From positions 1 to 64,000 of the forward strand of contig DAOWGM010000073.1 in assembly GCA_030637515.1 (NCBI GenBank): 64,000 nucleotides of DNA, in the 5' to 3' direction. The position numbers and the translations under genes are program-made. This document shows positions 11,332 to 20,711 of the stretch, one piece after another (within the stretch, counting starts at the first letter, position 1; the number at the start of each line of letters is the position of its first letter). This DNA is from Bacteroidales bacterium. GTDB taxonomy: Bacteria; Bacteroidota; Bacteroidia; Bacteroidales; UBA12077. The notes below the pieces were generated by a model. That model searched no databases. It was given only the letters and a program-made list of their open reading frames with translations, and was not told the origin of the DNA.

Positions 11332-11352
11332 CACAAGCGAGGACGCTTGCGC
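11332..11352. repeat. REP-like palindrome, copy 3 (inverted relative to copy 2)
   Basis: CACAAGCGAGGACGCTTGCGC is the exact reverse complement of GCGCAAGCGTCCTCGCTTGTG in copy 2. Confidence 0.85.
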
Positions 11353-11685
11353 CAGTATTGGGACAGATTTAAAATATTAAAAGAATCTTATAAAAAGTTA
11401 AACGTAAATGGCTTCATGTTCTATAATGTAGTTTCTGTTGAATCAATGAAAAACTTTTCAGGTGAAAAAATTGGGAGGAACATTATTAAACTCGAAAATG
11501 GATTAGAAGTAACTTTTTATGATCGAGCTTTAATTGAAAAAGAACTCGGAACTTTTAATATAATTGATGTTTCGAAAATTGATGAACCCATTAAACATAT
11601 GGAAAATCAAAAGTCTCTGAAATGTTTTAATGTAATATGTAAAAAAACTAACTCTTTTTCCAATCATCCAAACTTGTGCTTATAA
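11347..11685 (+). pseudogene. C-terminal fragment of a class I SAM methyltransferase-like gene fused to a REP end
   Basis: ORF opens inside the REP via TTG; YWDRFKILKESYKKLNVNGFMFYNVVSVESMK...FYDRALIEKELGTFNIIDVSKIDEPIKHMENQ...VICKK looks like a methyltransferase C-terminus without the SAM-binding N-terminus. Confidence 0.6.
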
Positions 11686-12445
11686 ATTGAATAATCTGAT
11701 CATTTTGCTCTTTACCGTTTCCTGTAATTTCAACTGGTTTTTCTATTGTAATATATATATCATGTTTTCTTCTTAGGGTACCAAAATCTTTAATAATCTT
11801 ACCATTACCCCAGAAATCCGTTTTTAATGCAACAGGAATAGCTTTTACACCCGACGACTTTGCTAATTTAACTCCAAGAGAATTGAATTCTTCCGGTTTA
11901 AATACATTTCGTCTACCACCTTGTGGGAAAATTATAATTGAGACTCCTTTTTCAAGGTTTTCTTTTCCCTGTTTCATAACTGAGATTAAATCTTCTCGTG
12001 AATTTAATCTGCCTACCGTAATCGGGTTTCTTGCACTTATTACCGGACCAAAGAGAAAATGTTTTGGCAAACTTTCTTTTACAACAAATGTAACTTCCTT
12101 AAAAGGAGCAATTAGTGCAGGGAGAATCATAGATTCCATCGCACTCATATGGTTGCTTATAATTACAACAGGTTCTTTACAATTCCGAATATTATCTATT
12201 CCTTCAATATTAAACCTTCCACCACAACTCTCAATTAATTTGAATACATCAAAAGATGACAATGACCAGGCTTTTCTATTGTATTTTCCTATCCGAGCTA
12301 ATTTTCTGCTTTTAAATATGAGCTGAATATATTTAATTACAAAATAGAATCGCGTATTCAGAAATAACTTATCGATTAATATTCTTGAGTTACTTTTTGT
12401 AGTATAACTATCATTGGGAAATAATTCTAAATCCAACTTTTCCAT
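11648..12445 (-). CDS. Lysophospholipid acyltransferase (PlsC-like)
   Basis: ISNHMSAMES (HX4E variant of HX4D) and IIFPQGGRR. Confidence 0.85.
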   Translation of the reverse strand: MEKLDLELFPNDSYTTKSNSRILIDKLFLNTRFYFVIKYIQLIFKSRKLARIGKYNRKAWSLSSFDVFKLIESCGGRFNIEGIDNIRNCKEPVVIISNHMSAMESMILPALIAPFKEVTFVVKESLPKHFLFGPVISARNPITVGRLNSREDLISVMKQGKENLEKGVSIIIFPQGGRRNVFKPEEFNSLGVKLAKSSGVKAIPVALKTDFWGNGKIIKDFGTLRRKHDIYITIEKPVEITGNGKEQNDQIIQFISTSLDDWKKS

Positions 12446-12565
12446 TTAAGTTAAGTTTTAAGGCTTGGCGAAGATAATTAAAATTCAGAAAAAGATAAAA
12501 AGTAAATAGTATTTGAAATATCAAATTGAATATTTAACTTAACAAGCCTTTAAAATCTTAATATT

Positions 12566-14869
12566 ATGAAAAATTTACTTACAATTTTATTGATTCTCGC
12601 TTTAACACCAGTTTACTCACAAGAGTTTACATATAAAGAAAAAAAGGAATTAAAAGGATATCCTGATTATATAATGGATAGCAAATTTTCTCCATTCAGA
12701 AATTATTTTGCTCTAACGATTGGGAATAATACAGTTGAAATTTATGATGATAATTGGAAAAAGATTTTTTCTCATCAAGGTAATCCAGAATCAGTTGGAG
12801 GACATATTTCATTTTCTCCTGACGAGAAGTATTTAGCTTATGCTAAATATAAAAGTGACAATGATATTGCAATTATTCGTCTTGAAGACAAGAAAGTTGT
12901 ACAGGTTTTAAATGGGCATTCATACAATATAAATAAATTAGAGTTTAGTCATAATGGGAAATATCTGGCAAGTGCATCTTCAGATGAAACCATTTGTATT
13001 TGGAGCTGGAAAGGTGATCAGATGGAGTTATTTCAGAAGTTCATTTATGAAGATGCTGTTATGGGAATAAGTTTTAACTACAACGATGAATATTTAATTG
13101 TAGGTGGATATGATAGAATGGTTTCTGTTTATAAATATTCGAATGATAAGTATTTGTTAAGTGATACAATTCCGGGATTAAAATATTGGCAATATGATGT
13201 TTGCTTTCATCCATCTAAGAATGAATTTGTTTCATCATCTCAATATCAGCTTAGAAGATATAATATTATTAATAATAAGGTTCTATTTCAAGATAGCCTG
13301 AAAATAAGGGTAAATAGAACTATTAGATATAATTCTACAGGTGAATATTTAGTATTTGGAAAAAATAGTGATTTAGTAATTGCAAAAATTTCACCCGATG
13401 AGATTACTGAATTTGAGCATATTTATCGTCATGCTGATCATGTTTTTGGAGGAACATTTAGTGATGATGGTTTGTTTTTAACTTCATTCAGTTCCGATAA
13501 ATCATCAATAGTTTGGGAAATAACAGGAGTAAAACCTTCACGAAAATCATTAATTACCGATTATATGGATGGTGAACTAACTTCTGCTCAGAAAATGATT
13601 TTAACTGCTGAGGTAATTGAAAACATTTTAGGAAAGATAGATAAGAAACTTACAGCACCGCGAGATGAATTTGAAACTACAATTCAATATACTGATAGAC
13701 GAGAAAAATTGAAATCAGAAGTTTTATCTCGATTACAATATAATACTGAAAAACATTTTGGTGTAAAATCAGGAGCTTCAGGCAAAGTTAAAATTCCAAT
13801 TGAAAGACTTATTGGTTATAATGCAGATCTGGAGATTTATAAGATCCGATTTATGGAATCTGATGCTGGAGTAAAAATTCCAATAGCGGATGCTAAAGCT
13901 TTTAAAAATAATTGGACTAAAGCATATTTACAAGCTACGAAGACAAAAAATAAGGATAGTAATTCATACGAATACTCAAGTTTTGAATTGGTAATATCGG
14001 CAAGTAAAAAAGCCTTTGAAGTAACTCCTATTGAAAATCCATTTCATATTGTAAAAAAGAGACGAAACGTAAGTGTACAGGCCGATAGATCAGAATCTAA
14101 TAATGCAAAAACTGAAAAATCAGTTACTGGAGAAGATCTTCTTGGTGTTGATCGAGCACTAATATTCGCAACTAATATTTATGACTCATTTTCTGAGCTG
14201 GTTAACCCAGTTATTGATGCAACAACTATTGCTGATGAATTGCAATCAAATTATTATGTACAGACAGAACTTCTTATAAATCCAACTTTAAAAGAAGCCA
14301 TTGAGAAGATTCGCGAATATGCAAAATTGGAGTATAGCGCAAACGATAATTTATTAATCTTTTTTGCTGGACACGGAATTTACGATGACGTTTTTAAAGA
14401 AGGTTATGTTATTTCGCGTGATTCTAAATCAGATGATGTTGCAAAAACTTCATATTTATCGCATTCTAATTTGCGAACAATGGTTAATAATATTCCGTGC
14501 AAGCATATATTGCTTATAATGGATGTTTGTTTTGGAGGGACTTTTGATCCTCTTATTGCATCAAAAAGTAGAGCAGCTGATATGTATACAGAAGTTACAA
14601 ATGAAGAGTTCATTCAACGTAAAAAGAAATATAAAACTCGTTTATATCTAACTTCAGGCGGGAAAGAGTACGTTCCCGATGGTCGACCTGGACATCATTC
14701 TCCTTTTGCACGTAAGCTTCTGGAATCTTTAAGGAATTATGGTGGTAATGATGGTATTCTTACAATTAATGAAATTATTCAGTATGTTGAAAAAGTAGAA
14801 CCACAGCCACGATATGGAGAATTTGGTAATAATGAACCAGGAAGTGATTTTATTTTATTAGTGAAATAA
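12566..14869 (+). CDS. Secreted WD40-repeat protein with C-terminal caspase (C14) domain
   Basis: Signal peptide MKNLLTILLILALTPVYSQ; HSYNINKLEFSHNGKYLASASSDETICIWSW; LLIFFAGHG and LLIMDVCFGG His/Cys motifs. Confidence 0.9.
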   Translation: MKNLLTILLILALTPVYSQEFTYKEKKELKGYPDYIMDSKFSPFRNYFALTIGNNTVEIYDDNWKKIFSHQGNPESVGGHISFSPDEKYLAYAKYKSDNDIAIIRLEDKKVVQVLNGHSYNINKLEFSHNGKYLASASSDETICIWSWKGDQMELFQKFIYEDAVMGISFNYNDEYLIVGGYDRMVSVYKYSNDKYLLSDTIPGLKYWQYDVCFHPSKNEFVSSSQYQLRRYNIINNKVLFQDSLKIRVNRTIRYNSTGEYLVFGKNSDLVIAKISPDEITEFEHIYRHADHVFGGTFSDDGLFLTSFSSDKSSIVWEITGVKPSRKSLITDYMDGELTSAQKMILTAEVIENILGKIDKKLTAPRDEFETTIQYTDRREKLKSEVLSRLQYNTEKHFGVKSGASGKVKIPIERLIGYNADLEIYKIRFMESDAGVKIPIADAKAFKNNWTKAYLQATKTKNKDSNSYEYSSFELVISASKKAFEVTPIENPFHIVKKRRNVSVQADRSESNNAKTEKSVTGEDLLGVDRALIFATNIYDSFSELVNPVIDATTIADELQSNYYVQTELLINPTLKEAIEKIREYAKLEYSANDNLLIFFAGHGIYDDVFKEGYVISRDSKSDDVAKTSYLSHSNLRTMVNNIPCKHILLIMDVCFGGTFDPLIASKSRAADMYTEVTNEEFIQRKKKYKTRLYLTSGGKEYVPDGRPGHHSPFARKLLESLRNYGGNDGILTINEIIQYVEKVEPQPRYGEFGNNEPGSDFILLVK

Positions 14870-15331
14870 ACTTCTTTGTTGAATAGCACCTTCATGCTCA
14901 AGTAACCATTCTTTTTTTAATAATCCGCCAGCATAACCAGTTAATTTCCCATTATTGCCAATAACTCTGTGGCAAGGTATAATAATAGGAATTGGGTTCT
15001 TCCCATTAGCCGAAGCAATAGCACGAATAGCTTTTTCATCGCCAAATTGTTTAGCTTGATCAAGATATGAAATGGTTTTACCAAATGGAATTTTCATTAG
15101 CAAGTTCCATACTTTTCCCTGAAATTCAGTTCCTGCTGGATTTATTCCAATATTAAATACTTTACGTTCACCTTTAAAATATTCATCAAGTTGAGTTATG
15201 CAGTTTTGTATTTGAACCGGAACCATTTTCATTTTGAAGTACTCATCAACAAATTCAATTTTAATAATATCTCTATCGTTTGAGATAATTCTCAGGTAAC
15301 CAATTGGAGATTTATAATAAGCTTCAAACAT
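14858..15331 (-). CDS. ogt: Methylated-DNA-[protein]-cysteine S-methyltransferase
   Basis: PIIIPCHRVIGNNGKLTGYAGGLLKKEWLLEHE. Confidence 0.95.
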   Translation of the reverse strand: MFEAYYKSPIGYLRIISNDRDIIKIEFVDEYFKMKMVPVQIQNCITQLDEYFKGERKVFNIGINPAGTEFQGKVWNLLMKIPFGKTISYLDQAKQFGDEKAIRAIASANGKNPIPIIIPCHRVIGNNGKLTGYAGGLLKKEWLLEHEGAIQQRSLFH

Positions 15332-15798
15332 TATTTAATATATTCATAAATTAAATTAATTGGAACACCACTTTTTCTATTTATTTGTTCAACAGATAAT
15401 CCTTCTTTATGCATCCTTTTAATAAATGATTCAAGCTTTTCTCCAATTTCAATTAAATTATTATCAGGATCATAAATACGAATAGTTTTTTGTCCCCAAG
15501 ATTCTTCTGTAAGTTCATGATGTTTAAGTATATTATTCGAACTTATAAGATATACAATTTGTGAGATATCTTCAGTTTCAAAGTATAATTCTAATGATTT
15601 ATTGTAATTTTCTTTATCGTAAAAATCACTATATAAAGGATGCCAATCAGATACTTGCCACATTGAAAGTCCACCTTTTAAAGAAATATTATTACCGAAA
15701 TCAGTTTCTATTTCTTGTTTTAGTACATTACAATAAAAATCCTTAGATATTTCTATATTCTTCACAAAAAGAACTGCTGAATGAAATTTTAAGGTCAT
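15331..15798 (-). CDS. VOC/glyoxalase-fold protein with C-terminal helical tail
   Basis: FHSAVLFVKNIEISKDFYCNVL...IRIYDPDNNLIEIGE. Confidence 0.8.
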   Translation of the reverse strand: MTLKFHSAVLFVKNIEISKDFYCNVLKQEIETDFGNNISLKGGLSMWQVSDWHPLYSDFYDKENYNKSLELYFETEDISQIVYLISSNNILKHHELTEESWGQKTIRIYDPDNNLIEIGEKLESFIKRMHKEGLSVEQINRKSGVPINLIYEYIK

Positions 15799-15880
15799 AG
15801 AGTGTTTTTATTATAAATATACAAAAAGTTGTCAATACGCTGATAAATTCAGTATGACAACTTTCTTAAAATTTGTGGTT

Positions 15881-15915
15881 ACACTGTCCCAATAGTTATC
15901 GGGATGTCGAAGTGT
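15881..15915. repeat. Interspersed palindromic repeat
   Basis: ACACT-G-TCCCAATA-GT-TATCGGGA-TGTCGA-AGTGT nested inverted repeat. Confidence 0.7.
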
Positions 15916-15932
15916 TAACCAAATAAAGATAT

Positions 15933-16481
15933 CTATTTATTTAATTCGTTTTCAATAGTTTCTTTCAGTTTTGCAAACTCTTCATCAATAAAACCTGTTG
16001 CCTGATAAATAATATTGCCATCTCGGTCTAAAACAAAGTTTCTTGGAATATACCTTTCAGCAAACAAAGAGTATATCTTTCTTCCCGGATCAGGAACTAT
16101 ATTAAATGTATATCCGTTTTTTTCTTTAAACGCTATCATTTCTTCAGCAACATGTTCTCTTCCAAAAACAATTAATTCAAAGTTGTCATTGTCTTTATAC
16201 TTTGCCCAAATATCACTTTCAACAAAAGGAAGTTCTTTAATACAAATAGGACACGATGTAGCAAAGAAATTCATAAATACTACTTTGCCCTTTAAATCAT
16301 TTACATTGATTGTATCATTATTTAAGGTAATATAGCTAAACTCAGGAACTGTTTGTCCAACTTCAATTAAGGTTGATTTAATAATATCTATCTCAGCTTC
16401 TTTTTCCGCCTTTTTTTCTTTGTAATTACATGAATATAAACTTATAAGTAAGATTGATAAAATTGTAAATGATTTTTTCAT
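15933..16481 (-). CDS. TlpA-like thioredoxin-fold lipoprotein
   Basis: FFATSCPICIKELP (CxxC), lipobox SLYSC. Confidence 0.85.
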   Translation of the reverse strand: MKKSFTILSILLISLYSCNYKEKKAEKEAEIDIIKSTLIEVGQTVPEFSYITLNNDTINVNDLKGKVVFMNFFATSCPICIKELPFVESDIWAKYKDNDNFELIVFGREHVAEEMIAFKEKNGYTFNIVPDPGRKIYSLFAERYIPRNFVLDRDGNIIYQATGFIDEEFAKLKETIENELNK

Positions 16482-16628
16482 AGTTTAAGGTTTAGTTTTT
16501 AATGCAAACAATTTACATTTTAAATTCCAATTCGCATCGAAAAATAAGAGGTTTGTCAATATGAATATTAATAGGAGGGTTTAATTTTAAGATACAATTG
16601 ATTTATCGGCTTTTTTTTACGATCTTAA

Positions 16629-17225
16629 ATGAAAATTTGCTACATGAATGCTAATCTGGAAAACCTTTTAAAGTTTATAAATCAGTTTGTTGATTTTAAC
16701 GAAAAAGAAATAAAATCGGTACAAGAATTTGTTCAGCTTATTCAATTAAATAAAAATGAAATATTTATAAACGAAGGCGAGATTGCTGATCAAATTGCTT
16801 TTACAAATTCAGGTTATTTAAGAGTTTACTACAATCACGATGGGGAAGAAATAACACGAGATATTACACCTTTACATTCCTTTGCTACAGCGCTTCCCAG
16901 CTTCGTTTCGCAAACTCCTTCATTTGAAATAATACGAGCTATAACAGATTGCGAACTTTTAGTTATAAAAAAAGAAGATTTGGAATATCTATATTCTGAG
17001 TATCCTAAGTGGGAACGATTAGGAAGAAGAATAATAGAAGAAATGTTTGTTGAATCGCAATGCAGAATTTACTCATTCATAACTGAGACCGCAGAAACAC
17101 GTTATAAGAGAATATTAAAGCAGTATCCTGATATGATTCATGATGTTCCATTAAAGTATATTGCTGATTTCTTGGGAATTAAACTGCAATCTTTAAGTCG
17201 TTTACGTAAGAATATTGATTGGTAA
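16629..17225 (+). CDS. Crp/Fnr-family cyclic-nucleotide-binding-domain regulator
   Basis: cNMP-binding fold; C-terminal HTH IADFLGIKLQSLSRLRK; start may be 16644. Confidence 0.85.
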   Translation: MKICYMNANLENLLKFINQFVDFNEKEIKSVQEFVQLIQLNKNEIFINEGEIADQIAFTNSGYLRVYYNHDGEEITRDITPLHSFATALPSFVSQTPSFEIIRAITDCELLVIKKEDLEYLYSEYPKWERLGRRIIEEMFVESQCRIYSFITETAETRYKRILKQYPDMIHDVPLKYIADFLGIKLQSLSRLRKNIDW

Positions 17226-17316
17226 GTTTCTATAAGTTTATTTAACATTTGTTAAGCAGTTTATTCGTTATTTATTATGATCTTTGATAAAATATCAACC
17301 TAATACACTCTATTTT

Positions 17317-18948
17317 ATGAAACGACTTTTTGATGAACCATTTGAAAATCATTTTGATTTAATTATTATTGGAGGTGGAATATCTGGTGTTTCTGTCGCA
17401 TATGAAGCAGCAACACGTGGATTAAAGGTAGCACTATTCGAAAAGGGCGATTTTGGTGAAGCTACATCTGCTGCTACTTCCAAGCTAATTCATGGTGGGT
17501 TACGTTATCTGAAAAATTTGGAATTTGGATTAGTACGCGAATCGCTTTCGGAAAGGCGTATATTAGAAAATATAGCACCTAATTTTGTGTATCCAATGCC
17601 CTTTATGATTCCAACATATAGTAATCTTAAAAATAATAAGTTTTCTTTATTTATAGGAATGGTTTTATATGATTTCCTTTCATTGGATAAAGCATGGACA
17701 TGGGATAAAACAAAAAAGCTTCGGTTTCATAAGACAATAAGTGCAAAGCGTACAAAAAGAATTGAACCTTGTATTCCCAAAACAAAATTGACAGGGTCAA
17801 GTATTTATTACGATTGCCAGAATATAAATCCTGAACGTTTAACTTTAGGAATTTTAAATTCTGCTGTATCAAATGGAGCTAAAGTGGCTAATTACGCTAA
17901 AATAGAATCATTTATTATCGATAGTAGTACGGTGAAAGGAGTTAGGGTTGTTGATTTGCTGGAAAATAAAGAACATGAAATAACTGCTGATCTAACAATT
18001 AATTGTACCGGAGCATGGACAGATATAGTACTTAAAACTGCATCTGGTGAAAATAAAGTAAATCATAATATTCGTAGATCAGAAGGAATTCATATAATAA
18101 CTGAAAAATTATGTAGTAAGCATGCTGTTTTAATGATGACAAAAGAAGGTCGTCATGTTATGATGATACCTTGGAGAAATCACACTTTAATAGGAACTAC
18201 AGATAAAGAATATAACGGTCATCCTGATGAATACAAAGTAACAAAGCAAAGTATTGTAGAACTGGTGGATGAAATAAATGCTAATTATAGTACTGATATA
18301 ATTAAATACGAAGATATTCAATTTGCATATGGAGGATTACGACCACTTGTCGATAATCAAACCGAGGCATCGTATGAATCATCACGTAAATACGAAATAT
18401 TCGATAATTCTAAAGATGGATTAAATGGTTTGCTTACAGTAGAAGGTGGTAAATATACTACCAGCAGGAAGCTTGCAGAACATGTTGTGAAGAAAGTTTC
18501 CAAAAAACTGAATCGAAGTTTAGGTAGTTCAATTACTAAAAAAAGATATTTAGTTGATTCTGATATTAAAAACATGGAGAGTTTCATAAGACAATTGGTT
18601 TTACGATATCCTCAATTTCCTGAAGCTACAATTAATTATATTGGAAGAAACTATGGTTTGGAATGTCACACAATATTTCGTTTAGCTATGTACGACAAGC
18701 CTTTGATGGAAGTATTAACAAGCGATGGAGAAATTCTTGCCGAAGTAGTTTATGTTATCAAAAAGGAATTGGCATTTACCTTATCCGATATATTTTTCAG
18801 AAGAACAGGAATTGGTACTTTAGGTTATCCTGGTGATGAAGTTTTCAATAAGGTTGTGGAAACTACAAAGGATTACTTAAAGTGGGATGATAAGAAAACG
18901 CAAGATGAGATTAAAATTGTAATGAGTAAATTTAAATTACCTGAATAA
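17317..18948 (+). CDS. glpD: Glycerol-3-phosphate dehydrogenase/oxidase
   Basis: DLIIIGGGISGVSVAYEAATRGLKVALFEKGDFGEATSAATSKLIHGGLRYL. Confidence 0.9.
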   Translation: MKRLFDEPFENHFDLIIIGGGISGVSVAYEAATRGLKVALFEKGDFGEATSAATSKLIHGGLRYLKNLEFGLVRESLSERRILENIAPNFVYPMPFMIPTYSNLKNNKFSLFIGMVLYDFLSLDKAWTWDKTKKLRFHKTISAKRTKRIEPCIPKTKLTGSSIYYDCQNINPERLTLGILNSAVSNGAKVANYAKIESFIIDSSTVKGVRVVDLLENKEHEITADLTINCTGAWTDIVLKTASGENKVNHNIRRSEGIHIITEKLCSKHAVLMMTKEGRHVMMIPWRNHTLIGTTDKEYNGHPDEYKVTKQSIVELVDEINANYSTDIIKYEDIQFAYGGLRPLVDNQTEASYESSRKYEIFDNSKDGLNGLLTVEGGKYTTSRKLAEHVVKKVSKKLNRSLGSSITKKRYLVDSDIKNMESFIRQLVLRYPQFPEATINYIGRNYGLECHTIFRLAMYDKPLMEVLTSDGEILAEVVYVIKKELAFTLSDIFFRRTGIGTLGYPGDEVFNKVVETTKDYLKWDDKKTQDEIKIVMSKFKLPE

Positions 18949-18950
18949 TT

Positions 18951-20585
18951 ATGAATACTACGTACAGAGATATCCTTAAATGGGGCGATAAACGCGAAAC
19001 TCAAATTGATCAGGGCACCATTAATGTTATCAAAGAAAAATTTGGATATTCTGAATCTGACTTAAAACAAAAGCATTTAGAAGGAAATCAGGAAGTTAAA
19101 CTCGATGTAAAATCTGATTTAGATCAAGAAATTCTTAAGCAATTTATTGAGATTGTCGGTAGTGATAATATTCAAACTGATGATTATTCCAGAGTTGTAC
19201 ACTCATATGGAAAATATTATGCTGATTTATTAAAATTAAGAATGGGAGTTGTTCCAACACCACCAGATGCAGTTATCTACCCCCGATCAGAAGATGAAAT
19301 AATTAATATAGTTGATATCTGCAATAAGAATAATATTGCAATTACACCTTTTGGAGGACAATCATCTGTAACTCGCGGAGTTGAAACACCGAAAGGTGGT
19401 ATTAGCCTTGATCTTACAAAGCATATAAATAAGGTTATTGAAGTTAATGAGATAAACTCAACTGTTACAGTTCAATCAGGAATGTTTGGTCCAGCATTTG
19501 AAGATTACCTGAACAATTTTGGAACAGGTTATTCTTGTGGGCATTTTCCACAATCGTTCGAATATTCAACAGTTGGAGGTTGGGTTGCTGCAAAAGGAGC
19601 AGGGCAAGCTTCTACGGGATATGGTAAAATAGAACATATGGTTTTATCATTGAAAGTAGTTACTCCAAATGGTATAATAAACACAAAAACATATCCGGCA
19701 AGTGCTCAGGGATGGGATTTACACCAGACTTTTTTGGGATCAGAAGGTACCTTAGGTGTAATTACTGAAGTTACAATGAAAATCCACAAATATCAACCTA
19801 ATAATACACAGCACGCTTCATTTATATTTAAAAATTTTGAATCTGCTATTGAGGCTATGCGAACTGTAATGCAAAGTGGAGTGGGAGTTCCTCATTTATT
19901 TAGAATTTCTGACCCTGAAGAATCAGAAATTGCATTTAAAACTAAAAACTTTAACGGAACCTTAGCTGACAAGTTTCTAAATACTATTGGATATAAATCC
20001 GGCGATCGTTGTTTAATGTTTGTTGCTGTTGAAGGGAGTAGATCATATACAAATCAGGTTATATCTTCGATTAAGAAAATAGCTAAAAAAAATAAAGCTT
20101 TTTCACTTGGTGCAAAACCAACAAAAAAATGGCTTAAACAAAGATATTCAAGTGCTTATTTACGCGATCCTTTAATGGATTTAGCTGTGATGACCGATAC
20201 ACTTGAAACAGCAGTAATGTGGGATAATCTTATTCCTTTGTGGACAGAAGTAAGAAAATATTTGAAAAGTCGCGAAAAGACAGTTGCAATGGTTCATATA
20301 TCGCATGTATACGAGAATGGAGCAAATTTATACTTTACCTTCTTAAGCCCAATGAAAAAAGGCGATGAGCTTAATGAATATACTGAGTTTCATAAAGGTA
20401 TTATTGAAACAATCCAGGCAAATAATGGTTCTTTATCTCATCATCATGGAGTTGGAAGAACTTTAGCTCCTTGGATGGAAAATGAATTAGGAAAAGAAAG
20501 TTTAAATTTAATGCAAGCTGTTAAAGATCACTTAGATCCGAATGGAATAATGAATCCTGGAAATACATTAGGATTAAAACCATAA
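18951..20585 (+). CDS. FAD-binding oxidase similar to alkyldihydroxyacetonephosphate synthase (AGPS)
   Basis: PPDAVIYPRSEDEIINIVDICNKNNIAITPFGGQSSVTRGVE; TGYSCGHFPQSFEYSTVGGWVAAKGAGQASTGYGKIE; HHHGVGRTLAPW. Confidence 0.85.
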   Translation: MNTTYRDILKWGDKRETQIDQGTINVIKEKFGYSESDLKQKHLEGNQEVKLDVKSDLDQEILKQFIEIVGSDNIQTDDYSRVVHSYGKYYADLLKLRMGVVPTPPDAVIYPRSEDEIINIVDICNKNNIAITPFGGQSSVTRGVETPKGGISLDLTKHINKVIEVNEINSTVTVQSGMFGPAFEDYLNNFGTGYSCGHFPQSFEYSTVGGWVAAKGAGQASTGYGKIEHMVLSLKVVTPNGIINTKTYPASAQGWDLHQTFLGSEGTLGVITEVTMKIHKYQPNNTQHASFIFKNFESAIEAMRTVMQSGVGVPHLFRISDPEESEIAFKTKNFNGTLADKFLNTIGYKSGDRCLMFVAVEGSRSYTNQVISSIKKIAKKNKAFSLGAKPTKKWLKQRYSSAYLRDPLMDLAVMTDTLETAVMWDNLIPLWTEVRKYLKSREKTVAMVHISHVYENGANLYFTFLSPMKKGDELNEYTEFHKGIIETIQANNGSLSHHHGVGRTLAPWMENELGKESLNLMQAVKDHLDPNGIMNPGNTLGLKP

Positions 20586-20596
20586 ATTGAATTGCA

Positions 20597-20642
20597 AAGT
20601 TATCATCCTGTCCCGAAAGTTTTCGGGACAGGATGATAACTT
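20597..20642. repeat. Perfect 22-bp inverted repeat, 2-nt centre
   Basis: AAGTTATCATCCTGTCCCGAAA-GT-TTTCGGGACAGGATGATAACTT. Confidence 0.95.
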
Positions 20643-20652
20643 GTATAACTTA

Positions 20653-20699
20653 TTGTCACACTGAGCCTGCCTGAAGGAAGTCAGGCTTGTCGAAGGATG
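20653..20699. repeat. CACACTGAGCCTG...TGTCGAAGG interspersed repeat
   Basis: GTCACACTGAGCCTGCCTGAAGGAAGTCAGGCTTGTCGAAGGATG adjacent to the 22-bp palindrome. Confidence 0.65.
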
Positions 20700-20711
20700 A
20701 ATATTGAAAGG

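Noticed and set aside
11883-12326. 147-aa plus-strand ORF antisense to the acyltransferase
   Set aside because: Acyltransferase motifs are clear on the opposite strand.
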